Below, piece by piece: positions 1 to 6,267 of a stretch of 6,386 nt of DNA. The position numbers were made by a program, and so were the translations under genes. Position 1 is the first letter of the stretch, and the number at the start of each line of letters is the position of its first letter. Location: positions 1 through 6,386 of the forward strand of contig JADFYX010000146.1 in the NCBI GenBank assembly GCA_015232795.1. Direction: 5' to 3'. This DNA comes from Magnetococcales bacterium. Its GTDB lineage: Bacteria > Pseudomonadota > Magnetococcia > Magnetococcales > JADFYX01. The notes beneath the pieces are model-generated. The model saw only the letters and a program-made list of their open reading frames with translations. It had not been told where the DNA came from and searched no databases.

Positions 1-225
1 CCAACTGGTGGTGGTGACTCTCATTTAGCAGATGCTAATCCTGACAGCTTTAATGCTGAGTCAGTAGCCCAAGTCAATGCCATGTTAGAGGAGCAGAATG
101 AAAGTAAATCTGCTTGGAAAATTATGGCACAAACTGCGAAAAAAAATAGTTTTAACCAAGAAGGCATATTTCAAAATATGGGGCATGATGCTTATAAGGT
201 GTATTCTGGAACAAGCCATGAGTAG
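1..225 (+). CDS. C-terminal fragment of an unrecognised protein (5' end outside window)
   Basis: An open frame runs from the first base to a TAG stop at 223-225, giving the last 74 residues of a protein whose start lies upstream. The other two plus-strand frames carry stops within the first 65 bases, so this is the only frame that can be coding at the window edge. The fragment opens with a Gly-rich stretch (PTGGGDSH), continues as a hydrophilic, Asn/Asp/Glu/Ser-rich segment, and ends in a mixed-charge tail (HDAYKVYSGTSHE). It has no membrane segment and no catalytic motif that I recognise, and it reads like a flexible C-terminal extension. The stop overlaps the favoured ilvE start by 8 bases, which suggests co-transcription and perhaps translational coupling with ilvE. 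I cannot assign a family or function. Confidence 0.6.
   Translation, partial: PTGGGDSHLADANPDSFNAESVAQVNAMLEEQNESKSAWKIMAQTAKKNSFNQEGIFQNMGHDAYKVYSGTSHE
88..93 (+). promoter_or_regulatory. Shine-Dalgarno-like GAGGAG that competes over the ilvE start
   Basis: GAGGAG lies 4 bases before an ATG at 98 that is in frame with ilvE. It is a better match to a ribosome binding site than the weak TGGA (207-210) before the ATG at 218. In the upstream gene's frame the same bases are ordinary Glu-Glu codons, so the match may be accidental. It matters because it could allow a form of IlvE with 40 extra residues. Confidence 0.3.
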
Positions 226-1156
226 CTCCATGGGAGATAGAGACGGAAAAATCTGGATGGATGGTCAGATGGTTCCTTGGCGTGATGCCAAGGTTCATGT
301 ACTAACTCATACACTCCATTATGGTATGGGAGTGTTTGAAGGTATCCGCTGTTATGAAGGTGAAGATGGTCCAGCTATTTTTCGTCTCCCCGAACACATA
401 AAAAGACTTTTCCAATCTGCCCACATTCTCGGCATGAAGATTCCCTTCCGTAAAGATGAGATTCTTAACGCCTGTATTGCTGCTGTTGAGGTAAACAACA
501 TGCCTTCGGCATATATCCGGCCATTGGTGTTTTTTGGTTCTGAGAGCATGGGTATAAATACCACTAACTGTAAGGTTCATGTATCAATTGCTGCATGGGA
601 ATGGGGAGCCTACCTTGGTGAAGAGGGTATGACCAACGGTATCCGTATCAAAACCTCTTCCTACACCCGACATCATCCCAATGTCACCATGACCCGTGCC
701 AAGGCAGTAGGCAACTATTCCAACTCCATTCTGGCAAAAATGGAAGCCATATCTTGTGGTTTTGAAGAGGCTCTTCTGCTTGACACCGAAGGGTATGTCT
801 CTGAAGGGTCTGGAGAGAATATTTTTATTGTCAAAAATGGCAAAATCATCACCCCTCCTCTGGATTCAGCCCTAGACGGTATCACCCGTGACACCGTATT
901 TGTACTAGCCAAAGAGATTGGGTTGGAGATAATAGAACAACGCTTCCCCCGTGATGAAGTTTTAATTGCCGATGAAGCCTTTTTTACCGGAACAGCCGCC
1001 GAGTTAACCCCGATAAGAGAGTTAGACGGCAGAACCATAGGTAGCGGTAAAGCTGGCCCCATTACTCAAAAAATTCAGGCACTATATTTTGATGTCGTTA
1101 ATGGTCGTCACCATAAACATAAAGGGTGGTTAACACCATTAAAAACAGGAAAATAA
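218..1156 (+). CDS. ilvE: Branched-chain amino acid aminotransferase (PLP class IV)
   Basis: This enzyme (EC 2.6.1.42) transfers the amino group between glutamate/2-oxoglutarate and leucine, isoleucine or valine in the cytoplasm, the last step of their synthesis. From the chosen start it has 312 residues, close to the family's usual 305-310. Visible hallmarks are the N-terminal block HVLTHTLHYGMGVFEGIRCY (residues 27-46), the PLP-anchoring Lys162 in TRAKAVGNY, the cofactor-binding YVSEGSGENIF with Glu196, the GITRDTV block near 221-227, and FFTGTAAELTP at 255-265. The start at 218 is preferred because family proteins begin with a short leader directly before a DRDG-IW motif, as here. The frame stays open back to an ATG at 98, which would add 40 basic residues not typical of the family; an ATG at 230 is a third option. 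The gene overlaps the upstream stop by 8 bases and is followed 4 bases later by ettA, so it probably lies inside an operon. Confidence 0.95.
   Translation: MSSSMGDRDGKIWMDGQMVPWRDAKVHVLTHTLHYGMGVFEGIRCYEGEDGPAIFRLPEHIKRLFQSAHILGMKIPFRKDEILNACIAAVEVNNMPSAYIRPLVFFGSESMGINTTNCKVHVSIAAWEWGAYLGEEGMTNGIRIKTSSYTRHHPNVTMTRAKAVGNYSNSILAKMEAISCGFEEALLLDTEGYVSEGSGENIFIVKNGKIITPPLDSALDGITRDTVFVLAKEIGLEIIEQRFPRDEVLIADEAFFTGTAAELTPIRELDGRTIGSGKAGPITQKIQALYFDVVNGRHHKHKGWLTPLKTGK
1147..1152 (+). promoter_or_regulatory. Ribosome binding site of ettA
   Basis: AGGAAA lies 8 bases before the ATG at 1161 and inside the last codons and stop region of ilvE. It fixes the ettA start, which agrees with the family's N-terminus (a few residues before the Tyr-x-Phe-Thr-Met block), and shows that ettA is translated from the ilvE transcript without needing its own leader. 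Confidence 0.7.
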
Positions 1157-1160
1157 CATA

Positions 1161-2840
1161 ATGGCAACTCCACAATATATTTTCACCATGCAGCAGGTAA
1201 CCAAGATCGTCCCCCCTAAAAGGGTGATTTTGGAAAATATTAATTTATCATTTTATCCTGGTGCTAAAATTGGGGTTTTAGGTCTAAACGGCTCTGGCAA
1301 ATCATCTCTGCTTAAAATTATGGCAGGTTTGGATTCTGATTTTAATGGTGAAGCATCTCCCGCACCGGGAGTAAAAGCCGGATATCTTCCTCAAGAGCCA
1401 CAGCTTGATCCCGATAAAGGTGTGCGGGGTAATGTTGAGGATGGAGTTAAAGAGACGAAAGCTTTAATGGATCGCTTCAACGAAGTCTCAATGAAATTTG
1501 GTGAAGTGACCGATGATGATGAGATGAATGCCTTGATCCAAGAGCAAGGTGAGCTGCAAGAGGCAATTGATCACGTAGACGGCTGGGACTTAGACCGCAA
1601 ATTAGAAATTGCTGCCGATGCACTACGCCTACCACCTTGGGATGCTGACGTTACTAAACTATCAGGAGGGGAGATCCGCAGGGTTGCTCTGTGTCGACTG
1701 CTGCTATCAGCTCCCGATATTCTACTACTTGATGAGCCAACCAACCATCTAGATGCTGAATCTGTCGCATGGCTGGAAAGATATTTACATGATTATCCCG
1801 GCACAGTGGTTGCTGTTACCCATGATCGTTATTTTCTCGATAATGTCGCAGGCTGGATTCTTGAACTAGACCGGGGTCGGGGTATTCCCTGGGAGGGGAA
1901 CTACTCTTCTTGGCTTGAGCAAAAAAGTGACCGTCTAGCCCAAGAAAAACGTGAGGGAGACTCTCTGCAAAAACGCCTGAAAACTGAGCTTGAATGGGTA
2001 AACTCTTCACAAAAAGCCAGACAATCCAAAGGTAAGGCCAGACTGCGCTCTTACGAAGAGATGTCAAGAATTTCTAAAGAGAAGAGACGAGAGACAAACA
2101 CCCTCTTTATACCGACCGGCCCCCGTCTTGGAGATATTGTTTTAGAGGCAAAAAATTTAAGCAAAGGTTTTGATGACAACCTCCTTATAGACGATCTCTC
2201 TTTTCTACTCCCCCAAGGGGGTATTTTAGGCATTATTGGTGGCAACGGTGCGGGTAAAACCACCTTTTTACGTATGTTGAGTGGTGATGAAAAACCAGAC
2301 AGTGGCACCCTAGAACTAGGCGAAACCGTTAAACTGGCCTATGTAGATCAGAGCCGTGAAGGGATGGAGCCAGAAAAAAATGTTTGGGAAATTATCTCTG
2401 AAGATAAAGATTTGCTCGATTTAGGTGATAGAGAGGTTAATTCTCGTGCCTATGTCTCCTGGTTTAACTTTAAAGGTGCTGACCAACAGAAGAAAGTCAA
2501 ATTTCTATCTGGTGGTGAAAGAAACAGGGTGCATCTGGCCAAAGTGGTTAAATATGGCGGTAATGTACTGTTGCTGGATGAACCGACCAACGATCTTGAT
2601 GTTGAAACACTGCGGGCTTTAGAAGAGGCTTTAGGGGAATTTCCCGGCAGTGCCATAGTCGTCTCCCATGATCGCTGGTTTTTAGACCGTATCGCTACCC
2701 ATATTCTAGCCTTCGAAGGTGATTCTAAAATCACATTTTTTGCAGGAAACTATCAGGACTACGAAGCTGACCGCCATAAACGCCTGGGAGTAGATGCTGA
2801 CAATCCGAAGCGAGTAAAATACAAAAAACTGACCCATTAG
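1161..2840 (+). CDS. ettA: Energy-dependent translational throttle protein EttA (ABC-F ATPase)
   Basis: EttA is a soluble ABC-F protein that binds the ribosomal E site and, depending on the ATP/ADP ratio, gates the first steps of elongation. At 559 residues it matches the E. coli protein (555) in length and closely in sequence. Two ABC cassettes are complete. The first has Walker A GLNGSGKS (41-48), signature LSGGE (167-171), Walker B ILLLDEP with catalytic Glu192, and switch His221. The second has GGNGAGKT (360-367), LSGGE (449-453), VLLLDEP with Glu474, and His503. Between the cassettes is the ABC-F linker (about 245-320) with the basic QSKGKARL segment that contacts the P-site tRNA region. 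The family end KRVKYKKL is present. The first signature is followed by Ile172 where E. coli has Arg, and the second Walker A has Gly361 in place of the common Pro. The gene sits 4 bases after ilvE and is probably co-transcribed with it. Confidence 0.97.
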   Translation: MATPQYIFTMQQVTKIVPPKRVILENINLSFYPGAKIGVLGLNGSGKSSLLKIMAGLDSDFNGEASPAPGVKAGYLPQEPQLDPDKGVRGNVEDGVKETKALMDRFNEVSMKFGEVTDDDEMNALIQEQGELQEAIDHVDGWDLDRKLEIAADALRLPPWDADVTKLSGGEIRRVALCRLLLSAPDILLLDEPTNHLDAESVAWLERYLHDYPGTVVAVTHDRYFLDNVAGWILELDRGRGIPWEGNYSSWLEQKSDRLAQEKREGDSLQKRLKTELEWVNSSQKARQSKGKARLRSYEEMSRISKEKRRETNTLFIPTGPRLGDIVLEAKNLSKGFDDNLLIDDLSFLLPQGGILGIIGGNGAGKTTFLRMLSGDEKPDSGTLELGETVKLAYVDQSREGMEPEKNVWEIISEDKDLLDLGDREVNSRAYVSWFNFKGADQQKKVKFLSGGERNRVHLAKVVKYGGNVLLLDEPTNDLDVETLRALEEALGEFPGSAIVVSHDRWFLDRIATHILAFEGDSKITFFAGNYQDYEADRHKRLGVDADNPKRVKYKKLTH

Positions 2841-2912
2841 ACAATATTACAAATAAATATTAAAGAAATTCAGCACGTTAAACTGTGACTGCACAACAAT
2901 CTTAATGATAAC

Positions 2913-2942
2913 TTGACACATAACGTCAGAGTCTGTCAGTAT
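2913..2942 (+). promoter_or_regulatory. Candidate sigma-70 promoter with operator-like repeats
   Basis: A perfect -35 hexamer TTGACA (2913-2918) is followed after 18 bases by CAGTAT (2937-2942), a poor -10 match (3 of 6) that is preceded by an extended -10 TG (2934-2935). The element lies about 75 bases before the start of the small membrane-protein gene. Inside it, TGAC (2914-2917) faces GTCA (2925-2928), and GTCAG occurs twice (2925-2929 and 2935-2939) one helical turn apart, which is where a regulator could bind. The hexamers are what I see; promoter activity and regulation are inference. Confidence 0.4.
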
Positions 2943-3005
2943 GAATTATATTGTGCTGTGCGTTTGTGTGTTTATGTGCTATTTTATATTAATAAACATT
3001 TATAG

Positions 3006-3011
3006 AGAAGG
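3006..3011 (+). promoter_or_regulatory. Ribosome binding site of the small membrane-protein gene
   Basis: AGAAGG ends 5 bases before the ATG at 3017. A good Shine-Dalgarno at proper spacing supports both the reality of this unrecognised gene and its chosen start. Confidence 0.65.
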
Positions 3012-3016
3012 TAAAT

Positions 3017-3370
3017 ATGTATAACCAAACTGACTTAATCCATGATATAGAGGACTTCATTAACGATAGTCGAAAGGCTGCTGCCTCTTTGCCTATCTTT
3101 AAAACTTGGAATATGGGGATTTCAGCTACATTTTTACTAGTGGCAATGTATTGGGCGGTTATGTACAGAATAACTTGGTCGTTGGATTATGCTTTTTTAT
3201 CCACCAGTACCACATTTGTTGCAGCACTGTTGTCATGCTTTGATCTATTCTCACGTCGCAAACATTTTCGTCGAGCTTCTGACAGGCTACCGATTTTTGA
3301 GATAGGAGTTGTGTTGGTATCTCTTATTGGTTTTTCACTGCTGTATACAAGAACAATGGTCGCTATTTAA
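3017..3370 (+). CDS. Unrecognised 117-residue protein with three predicted membrane segments
   Basis: I do not recognise a family. The protein starts with an acidic, amphipathic N-terminus (about residues 1-30, with DLIHDIEDFI) and then has three hydrophobic stretches at roughly 33-52, 57-77 and 93-112. The first two are joined by a very short loop (RITWSLD), and the last two by a strongly basic loop (SRRKHFRRASDR, 79-90). By the positive-inside rule this places the N-terminus and basic loop in the cytoplasm and the short C-terminus (TRTMVAI) outside. There are no catalytic motifs, and only one Cys (74). The good ribosome binding site, plausible promoter and uninterrupted frame support a real gene. 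It is flanked by ettA on the same strand (176 bases away) and by a two-component system pointing towards it, so it appears to be a single-gene unit. A small regulatory or stress-related inner-membrane protein is possible, but this is only a guess. Confidence 0.75.
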   Translation: MYNQTDLIHDIEDFINDSRKAAASLPIFKTWNMGISATFLLVAMYWAVMYRITWSLDYAFLSTSTTFVAALLSCFDLFSRRKHFRRASDRLPIFEIGVVLVSLIGFSLLYTRTMVAI

Positions 3371-3406
3371 ATAGATAAAATACGAATATTGCATGGTTGT
3401 TAGCGA

Positions 3407-4039
3407 TTATTCTGCTAGTCCGTTATCCAAGGCATAACGTACTAAATCTGCATTACTTTTAAGATTCATCTTGTTAAGTATACGATTGCGGTAGGTACTA
3501 ACAGCACTTACACTAATGTTTAATTCTAAACCAATTTTTGTTAGAGAAATCCCTTTAGCAATTCGACATAAAACACTATATTCTCGATCTGAAAGGTATG
3601 TGTGAGAAGCTTTACTTTCATTAGCGTTAAAATCCCCAAATAGCTTATCCGCTATACTAGGCGCAACATACTTCAAACCTTGTGACACCTTACGGATAGC
3701 TTTTACCAACTCACGAGAAGCCTCTATTTTTGTAAGATAACCAGATGACCCAGCCTTAAGAAAACGTAGCGCCATAGATGCATCTTCATATTGGGTGAGG
3801 ATTAGTACCATTTTTTCTGGGTGCTCCTTTTTTACCTGCTTTAGCAGTTCCAGCCCACCCATGCCTGGCATGGAAATATCTAGTAGAAGAATATCCCAAT
3901 TTCCATCATGTAGTTTATGGAGAGCTTCTTTGCCATTTTCAGCCTCTCCAACAACATTTATTCCTCCCTCCTCTGTGAGTATCCGTTTTAAGCCGTCACG
4001 CATAATAGCGTGATCATCTGCAATAAAGACATTTATCAT
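3407..4039 (-). CDS. NarL/FixJ-family response regulator (REC + LuxR-type HTH)
   Basis: This 210-residue protein is a DNA-binding transcription regulator that should be phosphorylated by the kinase encoded just before it. The receiver domain (about 1-120) has the acidic pair Asp8-Asp9, the phospho-acceptor Asp54 in LLLDISMPG, Thr82, the switch aromatic Tyr101 and Lys104 in GYLTK. A linker (about 121-146) leads to a LuxR-type helix-turn-helix (about 148-206) that begins LSDRE and has the recognition region VSTYRNRILNKMNLKSNADL followed by VRYAL. All residues needed for phosphorylation and DNA binding are present. Its ATG overlaps the kinase's TGA by 4 bases (ATGA), a typical sign of translational coupling, and a GAGGG at 4052-4056 may serve as ribosome binding site. 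The general type is certain; the target genes are unknown. Confidence 0.95.
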   Translation of the reverse strand: MINVFIADDHAIMRDGLKRILTEEGGINVVGEAENGKEALHKLHDGNWDILLLDISMPGMGGLELLKQVKKEHPEKMVLILTQYEDASMALRFLKAGSSGYLTKIEASRELVKAIRKVSQGLKYVAPSIADKLFGDFNANESKASHTYLSDREYSVLCRIAKGISLTKIGLELNISVSAVSTYRNRILNKMNLKSNADLVRYALDNGLAE

Positions 4040-5673
4040 GTTATCTGTTTACCCTCTATTTCTTGCAAAGGCACATGCACCCATAACCTGGTACCACCCT
4101 CTGGTCTCATCTCCAAACCAAATTTTCCACCAATTTTTAAAGCTCTTTCTTTCATACCATGAATACCAAAAGAGTCTTGGTTTTTTACCTCATTAAAATC
4201 TATTCCACAGCCATCATCAAGAACCTCTAAAACCACCATGGAATTTTCAAGACGAAAAGATATGTTGACTTTTTTTGCACCAGAATGCCTGACTATATTA
4301 GTAAATGCCTCCTGACAAATCCTAAAAAATATTGTTCTATGGAGTTCATCCAACTCTATCTCAACCGGGGCCTCCAACCAACTACATGAAATTTTTTCTT
4401 GCTGATTAATATCAAACACCAACCCTTCTAGAGCTGCTGTCAACCCACACTCATCCAGAATTCTTGGCCTTAAAGAACTTGCTACACTTCTTACTGCTCC
4501 TAAAATATGAACCAAAAATTTGGACATCTCTAGTAATTTTTCATCAAGCTCTTTCTGGTTTTTTGGAGGATGTTCCTGCATCCATGATATATCCATCAAA
4601 TGTTTGGTAATAAGGCTACCTAACTCATCGTGAATCTCTCCTGCTATTCGCTTCTGCTCTTCTTCCCTTACATATTCAAGATTGGTTAGAAGTAAACGTA
4701 CATGTTTTTCTGAATTTATAGCACTGATTTCACTCTCTCTTAACGCCGCCTCAACCTGTTTTAGTTTTGTAATATCGACGTGAGTACCAGCAAAACGGAC
4801 TGGTTTGCCTTGCTGGTTTTTTATAGCATTGCCACGGGAAAAAATGTTGAGGTAATGACCATGTTTATGGCGTAGGCGAAACTCCAACTCATATTTATCC
4901 AACTTTCCTTCCAGGTACAAATTCAGTGTTTCCTTGGTCCGCATCAAATCATCAGGATGGATGAGAGCCTCCCAAGAGTCCGGATGATCTATAATTTCAG
5001 AATCTTCATAACCAAGCATATTTTTCCAACGTGGAGAAAAGAAGGCTGCATTTGTTTCCAAATTCCAATCCCACAATCCATCATTGGCTCCATTAAGGGC
5101 GAGGGTTAATCTCTCCTCATTTTTGCGCAGTTCATCTTCAACCTGTTTACGCTTGGTAATGTTAACTCCAACCGCTAGTAGCCATTTTACATTACCGTGA
5201 GAATCTTGCAGTGTTTTGTCATTCCACTCTACAAATATCTTGCGACCATCCTTTGCTATTATTGAATTCACATTGCCTTTGGTTTGGATATTACCAACAG
5301 CATTTTGAAATAGTTTTTTAATCTTTGCATGATCTTCTTCAGGGAGAAAAGTGCTAAACCAATCTTTCCCTGCAATCTCTGACAAGGTGTATCCTGTTAA
5401 CTCCTCCATGTATGGATTTATTAGTTCAATTCTACCTTTAACATCTAAGACCAAAATAATTATCTGCGCTGTTTTAATCAAGCTATCAGAAAATTTCAAT
5501 TGCTCTCTCAGACGATCCTCATTATGCTTACCTACACTGCTGGCAATAGCAGCGTTTTCAGCCCCTTCTGCTCGACTTTTACGCCATAAGAAGGCGAAGA
5601 AAACTGCTGTCAATATTGCCAACAGTGCCACTATTGCCAATATTAGCTCTAAATTCAGCATTTGCTCTCTCAT
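4036..5673 (-). CDS. Membrane-anchored sensor histidine kinase with two PAS domains (HisKA_3/HPK7 type)
   Basis: The 545-residue product is an ATP-dependent sensor kinase paired with the overlapping response-regulator gene. One N-terminal membrane helix (about 9-30) is followed by the basic stop RKSR, and there is almost no periplasmic part. Two PAS/PAC modules follow: about 62-178, ending VGVNITKRKQVEDEL, and about 186-308, with a GLWDWNL start and ending GTHVDITKLKQVEAAL. The HisKA_3 domain (about 330-405) has phospho-acceptor His348 in RIAGEIHDELG. The ATPase domain has the N box QEAFTNIVRHS (Asn459), G1 DDGCG (486-490) and G2 GIHGM (503-507). It therefore looks catalytically complete. Sensing should be cytoplasmic or at the membrane; I see no clear heme, flavin or Fe-S ligand signature in the PAS domains. 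The ATG at 5673 has GAGAGGTG 10 bases upstream; an alternative ATG four codons in (5661) has AGAGAG only 3 bases away. No specific gene name can be given. Confidence 0.95.
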   Translation of the reverse strand: MREQMLNLELILAIVALLAILTAVFFAFLWRKSRAEGAENAAIASSVGKHNEDRLREQLKFSDSLIKTAQIIILVLDVKGRIELINPYMEELTGYTLSEIAGKDWFSTFLPEEDHAKIKKLFQNAVGNIQTKGNVNSIIAKDGRKIFVEWNDKTLQDSHGNVKWLLAVGVNITKRKQVEDELRKNEERLTLALNGANDGLWDWNLETNAAFFSPRWKNMLGYEDSEIIDHPDSWEALIHPDDLMRTKETLNLYLEGKLDKYELEFRLRHKHGHYLNIFSRGNAIKNQQGKPVRFAGTHVDITKLKQVEAALRESEISAINSEKHVRLLLTNLEYVREEEQKRIAGEIHDELGSLITKHLMDISWMQEHPPKNQKELDEKLLEMSKFLVHILGAVRSVASSLRPRILDECGLTAALEGLVFDINQQEKISCSWLEAPVEIELDELHRTIFFRICQEAFTNIVRHSGAKKVNISFRLENSMVVLEVLDDGCGIDFNEVKNQDSFGIHGMKERALKIGGKFGLEMRPEGGTRLWVHVPLQEIEGKQIT

Positions 5674-5750
5674 AATCTATCTACACCTCTCAAACCATAT
5701 CTTAAATAAACTTTCTATCTATATATGAGATAAAATTCCAAATATTAGGC

Positions 5751-5795
5751 AAAAAAAAACCGGGAAAAGCAGTGACTGCCTTAACCGATTTTTTT
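5751..5795 (-). terminator. Intrinsic terminator after secG, possibly bidirectional
   Basis: Two 17-base arms (5756-5772 and 5776-5792) pair around a TGA loop (5773-5775) with an uninterrupted GCAG/CTGC top. The arms are flanked by A9 (5751-5759) on one side and T7 (5789-5795) on the other. On the minus strand the hairpin ends in nine U residues, and two of the four mismatches become G-U pairs, so it should work best for transcripts coming from tpiA-secG. It separates that unit from the kinase gene, which therefore probably has its own promoter in the AT-rich stretch 5674-5750, although I see no strong hexamer pair there. Confidence 0.75.
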
Positions 5796-5818
5796 ATTTT
5801 AATTATTTAAAAAAAGCT

Positions 5819-6208
5819 CTATTGGGGTAGAGGAATTGGCTTAACACCAGATGTTGTGTTTTGTGGCTCTGCTGCCCCACCTGTTTTGGGAGGAAGAGGT
5901 GTTGCAGGAATCTCTATTGGAGGAGCTACCTTTTTTTCAATGGTTGATTTTTCCATTATCGAAAGACCATCGCCATGTGTGTTGGTAAAAAAAGCCAGGG
6001 TCAAGCTGGTAAGCATATAAATAGTTGCAATACCAGCGGTCATTTTACCAAGAAAACTACCAGAACCTCGTGCACCAAAAACACTTTCTGAGTTACCACC
6101 ACCGCCAAAAGCGGACCCCATGTCCGCCCCACTACCTTTTTGCAGAAGTACTACAAAAATAAGGGTAAAACACGCAATAATATGAGCAACTGTAACTACT
6201 AAATCCAT
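5819..6208 (-). CDS. secG: Protein translocase subunit SecG
   Basis: SecG is the small auxiliary subunit of the SecYEG inner-membrane channel and assists SecA-driven protein export. The 129-residue product has the two expected membrane helices (about 2-22 and 54-74) joined by the family hallmark LLQKGSGADMGSAFGGG (21-37) and the VFGARGSGSFLGKMTA segment. After the second helix comes a charged stretch and a proline-rich tail (about 95-129, with PPIEIPATPLPPK), making it somewhat longer than the 110-residue E. coli protein. The start at 6208 is backed by a TGGAG (6220-6224) 11 bases upstream. It follows tpiA after 59 bases on the same strand, the classic tpiA-secG arrangement, and is closed by a hairpin terminator. 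Function is firm; the tail's role is unknown. Confidence 0.95.
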   Translation of the reverse strand: MDLVVTVAHIIACFTLIFVVLLQKGSGADMGSAFGGGGNSESVFGARGSGSFLGKMTAGIATIYMLTSLTLAFFTNTHGDGLSIMEKSTIEKKVAPPIEIPATPLPPKTGGAAEPQNTTSGVKPIPLPQ

Positions 6209-6267
6209 AACTAACCCAACTCCATTACCATCAAAAACAGATACTTTTTATATAATATCACAAATGC

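Noticed and set aside
98..217. N-terminal 40-residue extension of IlvE as part of the main gene call
   Set aside because: It overlaps the open frame of the upstream gene and is not expected in the family, so I kept it only as an alternative.
715..1062. Minus-strand open frame inside ilvE
   Set aside because: It is a shadow of the strongly conserved ilvE frame and has no family resemblance or ribosome binding context. The same holds for other antisense frames within ilvE, ettA and the kinase.
2425..2622. Plus-strand out-of-frame open frame within ettA
   Set aside because: It lies entirely under the second ABC cassette of EttA, whose motifs are intact in the main frame.
2843..2861. Hairpin AATATT/AATATT just after ettA as a terminator
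   Set aside because: The stem is six A/T pairs only, with no GC core and no T-tract, so it is too weak to call.
2871..2961. Distant complementary segments (CAGCAC with GTGCTG; GCACAACAAT with ATTGTGCTGTGC) as a structured RNA or riboswitch
   Set aside because: The pairing spans long loops, needs a bulge, and matches no riboswitch or sRNA pattern that I know; chance is likely in this short gap.
5684..5745. Minus-strand promoter for the kinase gene (for example TTGGAA with TAGAAA at 18 bases)
   Set aside because: Each hexamer matches only four of six positions in very AT-rich DNA where such pairs arise by chance.
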